A stretch of 64,000 nucleotides of DNA. Origin: Sphingomonadales bacterium UBA2683 (GTDB lineage: Bacteria > Pseudomonadota > Alphaproteobacteria > Sphingomonadales > Sphingomonadaceae). Within the stretch, counting starts at the first letter, position 1. Every line of letters starts with the position of its first letter. Shown in pieces: positions 54,296-62,527 of this stretch. The notes beneath the pieces were generated by a model that did not search any database, was not told where the DNA came from, and saw only the letters and a program-made list of their open reading frames with translations. The DNA lies in assembly GCA_002354635.1 (NCBI GenBank), contig DELZ01000002.1, positions 1 to 64,000 of the forward strand, written 5' to 3'. The position numbers and the translations under genes were made by a program.

Positions 54296-55057
54296 ATGCC
54301 CCAACCATCCTCCCCGATCCTGATCATCGGCAGCTACGTCAGCCCCTATGTCCGCAAGGTGCTGGCCTGTTTGGGCGTCAAGGGGCTCGACTACTTGATC
54401 GACCCGATCACGCCCTTTTACGGCAATGACGAATTCACCCGCCTGTCGCCGCTGCGCCGCATTCCGGTGCTGGTGCAGGGTGATCTGGCGCTGAGCGACA
54501 GTTCGGTGATCTGCGCCTGGCTCGACGAGCAATATCCCGACCATCCGCTGCTGCCGACCGGCTCGCCGGCGGACCGGGCCCGCGCCCGCTGGCTGGAGGA
54601 ATTTGCCGACAGCCGCATGGGCGAGGTCCTTATCTGGGACCTGTTCTACCAGAAGGTCGTCCACCCGGCGGTCTGGGGCGAGCCGGGCGACGCGGACCGG
54701 ATCGCGCACGCCATCGACACGGCGATTCCGGAGGCGCTCGACTATCTCGAGGGTGAGCTGCCGGCCGACGGCTTCCTGTTCGGCACGCTCGGTCTCGCCG
54801 ATATCGCGATCGCCACCTTCTTCCCCAACGCCCGTTTCGCCGGCTACGAGGTCGATGCGCAGCGCTGGCCGGTCACCGTCGCCTTTGTCGAGCGCTGCCT
54901 CGCGCACCCGGCCTTTGCCGCGCTGACGCCCTTCGAGCAGGCGCAGATCCGCGTGCGCCCGCACGAACGCCGCGAAGCGCTGCTCGCCGCCGGTGCCCCG
55001 CTCAGCGAAAAGAGCTACGGCCTCAAAACCCCGCGCGCCGGCGTGATGACGCTTTAG
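54296..55057 (+). CDS. Glutathione S-transferase family protein
   Basis: 253 residues: thioredoxin-like N-domain (LIIGSYVSPYVRKVLACLGVKGLDY, RRIPVLVQGDLALSDSSVICAWLDEQYP) and a helical C-domain with LGLADIAIATFFP. GC content returns to the local norm at this gene. CAGGAG lies 8 bases before the ATG. The preceding 190 bp contain nothing recognisable. Confidence 0.88.
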   Translation: MPQPSSPILIIGSYVSPYVRKVLACLGVKGLDYLIDPITPFYGNDEFTRLSPLRRIPVLVQGDLALSDSSVICAWLDEQYPDHPLLPTGSPADRARARWLEEFADSRMGEVLIWDLFYQKVVHPAVWGEPGDADRIAHAIDTAIPEALDYLEGELPADGFLFGTLGLADIAIATFFPNARFAGYEVDAQRWPVTVAFVERCLAHPAFAALTPFEQAQIRVRPHERREALLAAGAPLSEKSYGLKTPRAGVMTL

Positions 55058-55159
55058 GGCGCATTCCGAACAACCAATCCAAAGTCCGGACTCGACACGG
55101 CATCCATGATCAGGGATATCCGCTGGTCACGGGACATTGATAGACAGGGGATTGGGACC

Positions 55160-55630
55160 ATGCGCACAGGCAGGAATATATTGGCGGTCATCGCTGCGCT
55201 GTGCTTGCCGCTGTTCGCCGCGACAAGCGCCCTTGGTCAGCCGACAGACCCGGTCTTCACGCCGTCGGAGATGCCTTATCCCTTCTCCAGCGCGGTGCAG
55301 GTCGGGGATGTGCTGTATCTTTCGGGAGAGATTGGCGCGGCAGCGGACGGCCAGTCGCTGGTCCCGGGTGGCATTGAGCCGGAAACGCGGCAAATGTTCG
55401 CACGGATCGGCGCGACGCTGGCCGGGCATGAGCTCGGCTTCGACGACCTGTTCAAATGCACCGTGATGCTGGCCGACATGGCGGACTGGCCCGCCTTCAA
55501 CGCGATCTACAAGGACTATTTCGAACCCGGCCGCTATCCCGCCCGCTCGGCGATGGGCGTCAACGGCCTGGCCTTGGGCGCGCGGGTCGAAATGGAATGC
55601 TGGGCCTGGAACCCAGAGGGCAGGCCATAG
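55160..55630 (+). CDS. RidA family protein with signal peptide
   Basis: 156 residues. MRTGRNILAVIAALCLPLFAATSALGQ is a Sec signal, after which the RidA/YjgF fold follows: YPFSSAVQVGDVLYLSGEIG, PGGIEPETRQMFARIG, FKCTVMLADMADWPAFNAIYKDYF, PARSAMGVNGLALGARVEMECWA. The family's substrate Arg is replaced by the PARSAM Arg in its usual place. Most RidA are cytosolic imine deaminases; export is unusual. Start 55160 is taken because it places the signal. Confidence 0.88.
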   Translation: MRTGRNILAVIAALCLPLFAATSALGQPTDPVFTPSEMPYPFSSAVQVGDVLYLSGEIGAAADGQSLVPGGIEPETRQMFARIGATLAGHELGFDDLFKCTVMLADMADWPAFNAIYKDYFEPGRYPARSAMGVNGLALGARVEMECWAWNPEGRP

Positions 55631-55761
55631 CATCCCGGACGCCCCTTCTCCAAAGCTGACTGCAGCCCCCGGTCGAGCCGCAAGACAGGCTCGTCGAAAA
55701 TCCGTGCCGCACCTGGCCGCGCCCGCCTAAGCCGCCCTCATCAAAACGAGGGGGAATAATC

Positions 55762-56328
55762 ATGCAATCAATCCACGCACCGCGCCTGCGCGCCGTCCTG
55801 ATCGCCACCAGCATCGCCGCGCTCACCGCCTTTGCCCAGCCCGCACTGGCGCAGGAGGCTGCGCAGGCCGCCAGCGCGCCGCAGCCGCCATCCTATAGCG
55901 CGATCACCGCCGCCACCGCGCCCGTCGCCGACGCCTATTTCGCCGCCTATATCGCCAATGACTGGGATGCGCTCGAACCGCTGCTGGCCGACAGCGCCAC
56001 CTTTCAGGACCCGACAGCAAAGCGTATATTCGGCGGGGTCCTGTCCGAAGGGCGCGCCGCGATCATGGAGCGGTTCCGCACCGGCTATGCCAGCCTGACC
56101 CACATGGAATTCACCAAAAACCGCAGCCTGATTTCCGACGAAAGCGCGCTCTACGAAGGCGCGCTGCACTGGGGCATGGATCTGGGCGACGGCACATTGG
56201 TCGACTGCGTCACCCCGATGGTGATCCTGCTGACCGTGGTCGACGGCAAGGTCATCCGCCACACCGACTATGTCGATTATGCCCCCTTTACCGCCGCCGT
56301 GCGCAAGGCGAGGGCCGCGGCCCGATAA
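55762..56328 (+). CDS. Secreted SnoaL/NTF2-like protein
   Basis: 188 residues. Signal peptide through TAFAQPALAQE, then an NTF2-like fold (ATAPVADAYFAAYIANDWDALEPLLADSATFQDP, FRTGYASLTHMEFTKNRS, DYVDYAPFTAAVRKAR). The cone-fold family holds isomerases, hydrolases and binding proteins; function not readable. GAGGGGG lies 8 bases before ATG. Confidence 0.8.
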   Translation: MQSIHAPRLRAVLIATSIAALTAFAQPALAQEAAQAASAPQPPSYSAITAATAPVADAYFAAYIANDWDALEPLLADSATFQDPTAKRIFGGVLSEGRAAIMERFRTGYASLTHMEFTKNRSLISDESALYEGALHWGMDLGDGTLVDCVTPMVILLTVVDGKVIRHTDYVDYAPFTAAVRKARAAAR

Positions 56329-56350
56329 GGCTTGTCCGGTGCCCGCGGTG

Positions 56351-56791
56351 TCAGACGGGAAGCCGTCCGGCGCCGGTTTGCGGCTCCCGGTTCGCCCAGA
56401 CCAGCACTCCCGCCATCACCACGGTCAGCGCCCAGAGGAAAATCTTCGGGTTCACCGTCCAGAAATTGACGAACAAAGCCGCATGGCTGAGCAGATATAT
56501 ACCGATCAGCGCCAGCCCCCAGGGCCGGCGCCACAACTGCCCGATCGCGCCGAGGCTGATGGTGATGCCCATGAACAGGATGAAGCCGAAATAGGCGACC
56601 GGCGTAAAGCCGACCATATTGACCGCCCGTTCGGCGATGAAGCGCTGCGTGTCGGCCAGTGCCTCGACCGCTTCGCCGCCGAAACTCCACCAGCCCGACG
56701 CCTGTCCGATCATCAGCAGGCTGACGCCGATCCGGATCAGGCCGGAGGCGAGGAACAGCAGGCAGATGGCGATGGCGAGTTTGCGTTTCAT
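56351..56791 (-). CDS. Hypothetical four-helix membrane protein
   Basis: 146 residues, with four hydrophobic helices (about residues 5-28, 61-80, 92-108 and 116-133). The first serves as a signal anchor. No known domain. Opposite strand to the genes on either side. Confidence 0.7.
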   Translation of the reverse strand: MKRKLAIAICLLFLASGLIRIGVSLLMIGQASGWWSFGGEAVEALADTQRFIAERAVNMVGFTPVAYFGFILFMGITISLGAIGQLWRRPWGLALIGIYLLSHAALFVNFWTVNPKIFLWALTVVMAGVLVWANREPQTGAGRLPV

Positions 56792-56892
56792 ACTGTGTTG
56801 CTAATACAATACAGCTGTAGGGTCAAGCCGGCCGGTGGCACCGCCAATGGAATTTGACTCGGCAGGCGCGACAAATTTGCTAGACAGGCAGC

Positions 56893-57834
56893 ATGACCGA
56901 TCTATCCGATATCCCGCTGATCATCGAAGTCTCGCTCAACGGCTCGGTGAAAAAGGCGCAGAACCCGCACGTTCCCTATAGCGACGAGGACATCGTCGCG
57001 CAGGCGGTGGCCTGCATGGCGGCGGGGGCGGCGCTGGTCCACAATCATACCGAGGACCCGGTATTCGGCGGCACCGGGGTGATGGATGCGGAAAATTACG
57101 CCCGGCCCTGGCGCCAGCTGCTGGCGCTGCGCCCCGACGCCATTCTCACCCCGACCATGCCGGGCAAGGAAGGCGTGCCGGTCGAGCAGCGCTTTGCCCA
57201 TATCGAGGCGATGGCGGCGGAAGGGCTGATCGCGCAGGGCCTGTGCGATCCCGGCAGCTTCAACGTCTCGGTGCCCGGCCCCGACGGCACCTTTGCCCCG
57301 ACGCAGCTGATCTACCGCAACGACATGCACGACAGCTATTATTACGTTGAAGCCTGCCGCCGGCTGAAGCTGGGGATGAGCATCTCGATCTTCGAGCCCG
57401 GCTTCGTCAAGTTCATCATGGCGCTGCACCGCGCCGGGCGCCTGCCACCCGGCGGGATTCTGAAATTCTATTTTGGTGCCGATGACCAGCCCTTCGGCCT
57501 GCCGCCCACCGCCACCGCGCTCGATGCCTATCTCGAGATGATCGACGGCAGCGGCCTGCCGTGGCTCGTGTCGAGCTTCGGCGACGATTGCGTCGGCTGC
57601 GGCCTCGCCGAGGCGGCGATCGTCCGCGGCGGCCATGTCCAGGTCGGCATCGAACCCTATGGCGGCCCGCGCACGCCGCGCAATGTCGAGCTGGTCGAGG
57701 AGGTGGTGGCGCTGGCCCGGCGGCTGGGCCGGCCGATCGCGACCCCGGCCGAGGCGGCGGCGATCATGAATCTGCCCAGCTATCCGGTATCCTATGCCCG
57801 CACGTTTCAGACAACAGAAAAGGCCGCCTCATGA
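56893..57834 (+). CDS. BKACE (beta-keto acid cleavage enzyme, DUF849) family protein
   Basis: 313 residues. TIM-barrel with zinc ligands His50 and His52 in LVHNHTED, N-terminal IIEVSLNGS and LPWLVSSFGDDCVGC, then VRGGHVQVGIEPYGGP. The family condenses a beta-keto acid with acetyl-CoA and cleaves it to acetoacetate and a new acyl-CoA. Substrate class is set by pocket residues that were not assigned. It is translationally coupled (ATGA) to a hot-dog thioesterase-like gene. Confidence 0.9.
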   Translation: MTDLSDIPLIIEVSLNGSVKKAQNPHVPYSDEDIVAQAVACMAAGAALVHNHTEDPVFGGTGVMDAENYARPWRQLLALRPDAILTPTMPGKEGVPVEQRFAHIEAMAAEGLIAQGLCDPGSFNVSVPGPDGTFAPTQLIYRNDMHDSYYYVEACRRLKLGMSISIFEPGFVKFIMALHRAGRLPPGGILKFYFGADDQPFGLPPTATALDAYLEMIDGSGLPWLVSSFGDDCVGCGLAEAAIVRGGHVQVGIEPYGGPRTPRNVELVEEVVALARRLGRPIATPAEAAAIMNLPSYPVSYARTFQTTEKAAS

Positions 57835-58277
57835 ACCAGACCGCAACCGAAAAACCCAAATACCGCGTCGAGTTCGTCGAACGCACCGGCCTCCAGACCC
57901 TCGCACAGGGCCGCGGCCATGCGCATCTGCTGATGCCGCTGGCGGGCAACGAGAATCATGTCGGTGTGCTCTATATGGGCGCCTATACGGTGCTGGCGGA
58001 GGCGGTCGCCGCGCTGCCCGGCATTTCGCTGCTCGACGTCAAGCGCCACTTCCCGATCCTGAAGGATATCTACGTCGACTTTCACAAGTCCGCCGCCAGC
58101 GATGTCACCGCCGAATATCGCCTGTCGGAAGAGACCATGGAAATGCTGCTCGCCGACCTCGAGCGCAAGGGCAGCGCCACCTATATCGCCGAATTTCCGA
58201 TGCACGACGCCGATGGTATCCATGTCGCCAGCGGCCGGGTCACGGTCAAGCTGCTCACCCACGGATGGAAGAAATAG
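57831..58277 (+). CDS. Hot-dog fold thioesterase-like protein (DUF4442/YiiD-C-like)
   Basis: 148 residues. FVERTGLQTLAQGRGHAHLLMPLAGNENHVGVLYMGAYTVLAEAVAAL forms the first hot-dog half with a central helix; VYVDFHKSAASDVTAEYRLSE and GSATYIAEFPMHDADGIHVASGRV-like strands complete it. Such proteins cleave acyl-CoA thioesters; paired with BKACE it may release the acyl product (inference). Start overlaps the BKACE stop by ATGA. Confidence 0.85.
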   Translation: MNQTATEKPKYRVEFVERTGLQTLAQGRGHAHLLMPLAGNENHVGVLYMGAYTVLAEAVAALPGISLLDVKRHFPILKDIYVDFHKSAASDVTAEYRLSEETMEMLLADLERKGSATYIAEFPMHDADGIHVASGRVTVKLLTHGWKK

Positions 58278-58295
58278 AAGCATATTCGCTTCCCA

Positions 58296-58316
58296 CCTCC
58301 CCGCTAGCGGGGGAGG
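58296..58316. repeat. Palindromic repeat copy 1 (CCTCCCCGCTAGCGGGG-type)
   Basis: CCTCCCCGCTAGCGGGGGAGG is a near-perfect inverted repeat located 18 bp after the thioesterase stop. Related palindromes occur at 62306 and 62413. These resemble the interspersed palindromes of sphingomonads. It could also stabilise the transcript end. Confidence 0.75.
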
Positions 58317-58381
58317 ATAAGTCGCTGCTTTGCGGGCGCTGCTTCGGGACGGGGAACAGCGCCTTGTGCCCGCTGCAACCA

Positions 58382-58831
58382 TTATTCCTGCTGTGCTTCC
58401 TCGATCATCGCGAACAGCTCCGCACCGGTCAGATTTTCCGTGTTATCGGCAAAGCTGTAATAGGCGGGCTTCTCGTCGATAAACACCTGCCGCCGCAAGC
58501 GCAGCCCCGCATCCTGGTGGGTCGCATCATCAAACAGCCCGGCGCAAACCATATGCTCGCCCGTGCCCTTCGGCCGGTAGAACAGATGCGAACCGCAAGC
58601 CGAACAAAACGCCCGCTCCGCCCATTCGGACGAGCTGTAGACGGTCATCCTGTCCGCCCCGTCGATCACCACATCCGTCCCGCAATCAATCTCGACAAAC
58701 GGCCCGCCACCCCAGCGCCGGCACATCCGGCAATGACAGGCATCGACATGGCTGGCGGCCTGTGTCGCGGTGATTGTGATCGCACCGCACAGGCAGTGGC
58801 CGTGGCGTTGGGTATTTTGGGGGGTGGTCAT
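58382..58831 (-). CDS. GFA (CENP-V/GFA) family zinc protein
   Basis: 149 residues with the GFA cysteine set: GHCLCGAIT, CHCRMCRRWGGGPF and FCSACGSHLFYR, i.e. CxC, CxxC and CxxC zinc ligands. The family was named after glutathione-dependent formaldehyde-activating enzyme, but most members have no proven reaction. Divergent from the higBA pair. Confidence 0.93.
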   Translation of the reverse strand: MTTPQNTQRHGHCLCGAITITATQAASHVDACHCRMCRRWGGGPFVEIDCGTDVVIDGADRMTVYSSSEWAERAFCSACGSHLFYRPKGTGEHMVCAGLFDDATHQDAGLRLRRQVFIDEKPAYYSFADNTENLTGAELFAMIEEAQQE

Positions 58832-58991
58832 GGTGGGGCCTCCTGCGCGATAGGATCATTGATGACGGAACCGGAGATACCAAAATCGCGGGATTTTGGA
58901 AACGGCATCTGCACAGGGCAGCGGGCAGTCCGGGCATTGATAGTAACGGCCACCGCTTGACATCGACTCTGTAAGCCATTAACTTACACCC

Positions 58992-59270
58992 ATGATCCGC
59001 TCGTTCCGCAGTAAAGCCCTGCGCCGATTGGCGGAGCGGGGCGATGCCTCGAAGCTGAGCGTACCCAATGTCCGCCGGGTGGAAACCATTTTGGCCCGGC
59101 TGGATGGTGCCGTATCACCGGAGGACATGAACCTGCCAGGCTACCGGTTCCATGGGCTGAAGGGGCGCGACAGGGGGCGATATGCCGTCGATGCCTCGGG
59201 CAACTGGCGGATCACGTTCGGCTGGGACGGCAAGGACGCCGTCGATGTTGATCTGGAGGATTATCACTGA
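58992..59270 (+). CDS. higB: HigB-type toxin (RelE/ParE superfamily)
   Basis: 92 residues. MIRSFRSKALRRLAERGD opens the HigB pattern, and GYRFHGLKGRDRGRYAVDASGNWRITFGW carries the core beta-sheet with conserved Arg residues and the terminal VDLEDYH. HigB is a ribosome-dependent mRNA interferase. The toxin-first order with a 1-bp TGATG overlap to the antitoxin is the higBA layout. Confidence 0.93.
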   Translation: MIRSFRSKALRRLAERGDASKLSVPNVRRVETILARLDGAVSPEDMNLPGYRFHGLKGRDRGRYAVDASGNWRITFGWDGKDAVDVDLEDYH

Positions 59271-59578
59271 TGACCAACCCGCTTACGAAGAACCTGCGCC
59301 CCGTCCACCCCGGCGAGCTGCTGCGCGAGGACGTGCTGCCCGCCATCGCTCGCCCCAAGACGGAGATCGCCCGCCTGCTCGGCATTTCCCGCCAGACGCT
59401 CTACGATATTTTGAACGAGAAACAGCCCGTCACCCCGGCGATGGCGCTGCGCTTCGCCCGGATGTTCGGCGGCAGCGCGGAAAGCTGGGTCAATATGCAG
59501 CGCAACTACGACCTCAAGATCGCCGAACGCGAACTGGGCGACGCCCTGGACGCGATCCCGCGGCTGGAAGCGGCTTGA
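59270..59578 (+). CDS. higA: HigA-type antitoxin (XRE HTH)
   Basis: 102 residues. RPVHPGELLREDVLPA is the HigA N-terminal signature and TEIARLLGISRQTLYDILNEKQPVTPAMALRFARMFG is the XRE helix-turn-helix. It neutralises HigB and represses the operon. Its ATG shares one base with the higB stop, so the pair is coupled. Confidence 0.94.
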   Translation: MTNPLTKNLRPVHPGELLREDVLPAIARPKTEIARLLGISRQTLYDILNEKQPVTPAMALRFARMFGGSAESWVNMQRNYDLKIAERELGDALDAIPRLEAA

Positions 59579-59603
59579 GACCGACGAGAGGCCAATAAAG
59601 CCC

Positions 59604-59619
59604 CTCCCCTTCAGGGGAG
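59604..59619. repeat. Short CTCCCCT/AGGGGAG palindrome after higA
   Basis: CTCCCCTTCAGGGGAG is a perfect 7-bp stem with a two-base loop, resembling the first half of the repeats at 58296 and 62306. It may double as a weak terminator of higBA, although no T tract follows. Confidence 0.5.
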
Positions 59620-59734
59620 TGGGCCGTCCTCCTCGAACTTAAGATGCAAAAATTAAGTTAGTGAGCGGTGATTGTCGTTCAATTAAGGTGACAACCTGGC
59701 TTCGTTGCGCCTATCGTTTTGGGGAAAGATTATT

Positions 59735-61723
59735 ATGGGAAATCAGATGTTCGAAGAATTCGACCCCCTGCAAATTAGCGATTCTGCTCAAATTGACGAA
59801 AGCCATATTCGAGAACGGCAGAAACGGAATATACACAGCATCTTACATTCGTACGTCAGTTGGTATGATCCATTTTCTGAACTTGTACAAAATGCTTTAG
59901 ACAGCGTGGATAAGCGCGCTCGGAACGCGAACAAGGAATATTTACCAAAAATCAGCATCCGTATTGATGATACTAGAAACTCGCTAACGGTTTCAGACAA
60001 TGGTGTTGGATTAGAAAAAGAAGCATTTTTGCAATTTTTGGCACCGAATGTATCGTTCAAAGACAATCTCGCTCGAGGTAGCAAAGGCGTCGGCGCAACC
60101 TACCTCGCATACGGATTTAACTACATCCATATAGACGCCAAAACGAAAAACCTCCGAGCTTCAGGTGCGATGGAAGGGGCTAGAAATTGGTTGCACGAGA
60201 TGAATGCGCCGGCAAATCCAAAAATATATCCGGTGGAAGATAAAATATACTGGGATCCAAACTTTGAGCTTTATGATTCCGGCGTTTCGGTAACGGTTTT
60301 ATTTGACGGCAGCAGTCGGCCTAGCGACATTAAGTGGCCCAAGCTATCAAGCGCAGACAGTTGGCTAAAAGCTCTAAAAATCAAAACGGCATTAGGTGCG
60401 ATATTAGAGAAGCAATCGGTTGAAATCACTGTTATACATATTCGCAGTGATGGTACAGAGACAAAAGTTATTGACGAAGAAGTTAATTATCTTGCGCCTC
60501 ATAAATTCTTTTCGCGGTCTAAGAGATATGAGGATGTAATTTCCAAGTTGGAACAAGCTGTCGCGAAAAAGGGCGCCGATGTTAGTTTGCCAGCTGGAAT
60601 TAAAAACCTCGATGCGATATATTTAGAGTGGACCTCTGCTGACGTTCTAAAAAATGTAGACGCTCTTTCAGTTGCTGATCGTGATTTTATTGATCAGCAT
60701 CCTGTAAGGGTGCTGGCGAGTTACTTGTACTCCGCACGAGTATGGGATGATCTTTCAAAAAAATTGGGCTGCCGAACTACCGCAAATATTTTTGCTCCCG
60801 GCATTCAACTGGCTGCTGATAATATGCCTCAGGGTGAGATGATTCAGGTTCCATTGAAGCGATATACCGGTCGTCAAAATCAGGTGCATTTTGTGATTCA
60901 TTTTGAGAATTGCATAGTGGATTTGGGGAGGAAAGGATTCCACAAAGACTTCGTCGATCTTGCTAAGCTCATTTCGCGGGAAATTGTGCAGAAGGAATTT
61001 TCGAAAGTTAAGCCATGTCTTCGAAAAGATGATTTTCGCAAGACTGATATTATACAGCAAGAAAAAGTGTCCTCCTGGAAGGAGGCACTCTTATCCCATG
61101 AGACAACGCATCCACTGATATTGAAAAATGATAATTTTTTCAAACCATTACATGAAGTATCGGTAACTGCAGAACCTTCGCGAGAGCAAGATGTAATCGC
61201 TTTGTTTAATCAGTTAGTAGCCGGTGGTGTTATTCGAGGTGTAAAGGTAATCGGCACCAATGAACGAATGACCTATGACGGTGCGTTTAGAATTTTGTGC
61301 GGACCAAATTACTCTTTACATCAATATGATGCTACTATTAATCCACTGGGCATTAGCGAAAGTCAAAGAGAAGATTTTGAATCCAGTTTTCCGGACGGAT
61401 TTTTATCGACTGAACTGAAAATTCTTGAATATAAGTTTTCTGGCGATGGGCTGATTACTGACATAACTACCGGTGATAAAAAAGTTTCCGAGATGGACCT
61501 TTTGATAGCTTGGGAAATGGGGACAGAATACGAGCAGTTTTTTAGCGTGCAGTCACTCCTTTTACCCGAAGGTGAATCTTTTCGACAATATCACGGTGTG
61601 ACTCATTTGCTTATCAACGATAATGGACAGCACGTGATGGACGCAATAATATTGAAAGACTTAATTTCCTATTTGAACAATCCTGAACAGGAAAATCAAA
61701 ATCAATCGACGCTATACGAATAG
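59735..61723 (+). CDS. GHKL ATPase with a C-terminal nuclease-like domain
   Basis: 662 residues, strikingly AT-rich. The N-terminal Bergerat ATP fold has an N-box ELVQNALDS (49-57), DNGVG (88-92) and GSKGVGA (115-121), as in Hsp90, MutL and MORC ATPases. A helical middle domain follows. The C-terminal part has YDGAF (Asp515), E565-Y-K567 in LKILEYKF and MDLLIAWE (588-595), matching the spacing of a PD-(D/E)XK nuclease. MORC/MutL-like ATPases fused to nucleases are known in prokaryotic restriction-type systems. GGGGAAAG lies six bases before the start. Single gene between unrelated neighbours. Confidence 0.8.
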   Translation: MGNQMFEEFDPLQISDSAQIDESHIRERQKRNIHSILHSYVSWYDPFSELVQNALDSVDKRARNANKEYLPKISIRIDDTRNSLTVSDNGVGLEKEAFLQFLAPNVSFKDNLARGSKGVGATYLAYGFNYIHIDAKTKNLRASGAMEGARNWLHEMNAPANPKIYPVEDKIYWDPNFELYDSGVSVTVLFDGSSRPSDIKWPKLSSADSWLKALKIKTALGAILEKQSVEITVIHIRSDGTETKVIDEEVNYLAPHKFFSRSKRYEDVISKLEQAVAKKGADVSLPAGIKNLDAIYLEWTSADVLKNVDALSVADRDFIDQHPVRVLASYLYSARVWDDLSKKLGCRTTANIFAPGIQLAADNMPQGEMIQVPLKRYTGRQNQVHFVIHFENCIVDLGRKGFHKDFVDLAKLISREIVQKEFSKVKPCLRKDDFRKTDIIQQEKVSSWKEALLSHETTHPLILKNDNFFKPLHEVSVTAEPSREQDVIALFNQLVAGGVIRGVKVIGTNERMTYDGAFRILCGPNYSLHQYDATINPLGISESQREDFESSFPDGFLSTELKILEYKFSGDGLITDITTGDKKVSEMDLLIAWEMGTEYEQFFSVQSLLLPEGESFRQYHGVTHLLINDNGQHVMDAIILKDLISYLNNPEQENQNQSTLYE

Positions 61724-61751
61724 TATAAAGAGATCTCTATTTGGCCCCCTC

Positions 61752-62183
61752 TCACAACCCCAACTCCTTAGCAATCAACCCCTCACTAAAATAAGCCCGC
61801 TCGCACACAATCCGGTCCGTCCCCGGCGCAAATTCAAAGCTTGCCGCCATCCGCACCCGAAAGCTCTTGCCGGTCGGCTCGATTACCGTCCCGCCGACGG
61901 TCAGCGGGCCCAGATGGGTGCCGGTCAGCCAGAATTCGACCAGCACCACATGCTCGCCCGCCGCGCCGATCGCGATCACCTCATTGGCCTGGTCGGGAAA
62001 GGGCGTTCGCGACAGCGCGAAATAGGCACGCACCGCCTCCTCGCCGTCGAACACCGCGCCATTGCCGTACAGCTCGTAGCGCGGATGCGCGAACGTATCG
62101 ATCACCGCGTCCCATTCATGGGTAATCTCCAGCGTCATATGATCGCGCACGATTTTGAGGCGCTGCTCTTCCAGATTGCTCAT
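61752..62183 (-). CDS. SnoaL/NTF2-like protein
   Basis: 143 residues. NTF2 fold: IVRDHMTLEITHEWDAVIDTFAHPRYELYGNGAVFDGEEAVRAYF, then VVLVEFWLTGTHLGPLTVGG and FRVRMAASFEFAPGTDRIVCERAYF. Start taken at 62183 (MSNLEEQR); the open frame goes further without family similarity. No signal peptide. Function unknown; the fold is often an isomerase or a ligand-binding domain. Confidence 0.8.
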   Translation of the reverse strand: MSNLEEQRLKIVRDHMTLEITHEWDAVIDTFAHPRYELYGNGAVFDGEEAVRAYFALSRTPFPDQANEVIAIGAAGEHVVLVEFWLTGTHLGPLTVGGTVIEPTGKSFRVRMAASFEFAPGTDRIVCERAYFSEGLIAKELGL

Positions 62184-62305
62184 CCCGTCTCTCCCGTTTC
62201 TGTCCTGCCTTTTGCCGGGCAGACTGTCGCGCAGCGGGGAGGGGAATGCAATCGGGTTTGTGGTGCGGGACGGATGACGAAACGGGGTCACGGCAAATCG
62301 AAAAT

Positions 62306-62325
62306 CCTCCCCGCTAGCGGGGAGG
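62306..62325. repeat. Palindromic repeat copy 2
   Basis: CCTCCCCGCTAGCGGGGAGG is a perfect palindrome, the same as copy 1 without the extra G. It is followed at 62329-62345 by a second hairpin ACCACGC-AAA-GCGTGGT. Confidence 0.85.
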
Positions 62326-62328
62326 GGG

Positions 62329-62345
62329 ACCACGCAAAGCGTGGT
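62329..62345. repeat. ACCACGC-AAA-GCGTGGT hairpin beside copy 2
   Basis: A perfect 7-bp stem, four bases after copy 2. Palindromes of this type and the CCTCCCC one are commonly found together in sphingomonad genomes, which is recalled, not checked. Confidence 0.75.
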
Positions 62346-62412
62346 GGAGGGGCCTCGCGTCTGGGCGCAGTGTCCAGGCCGACCGCCCCTCCGTCAGCCG
62401 TTCCGGCTGCCA

Positions 62413-62432
62413 CCTCCCCGCGAGCGGGGAGG
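62413..62432. repeat. Palindromic repeat copy 3 (variant)
   Basis: CCTCCCCGCGAGCGGGGAGG differs from copy 2 by one base in the centre, T to G. With copy 2 it brackets an 87-bp spacer, a doublet arrangement seen in BIME-type elements. Confidence 0.8.
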
Positions 62433-62527
62433 AATTGGTTCTGCCGAAACCCTGCTCGGAGGAGAGTTCAGATGAACCCCAAAAAACCCCTTTCCTACAT
62501 CCCCCCAAATATGCCTTAATCCCAGCC

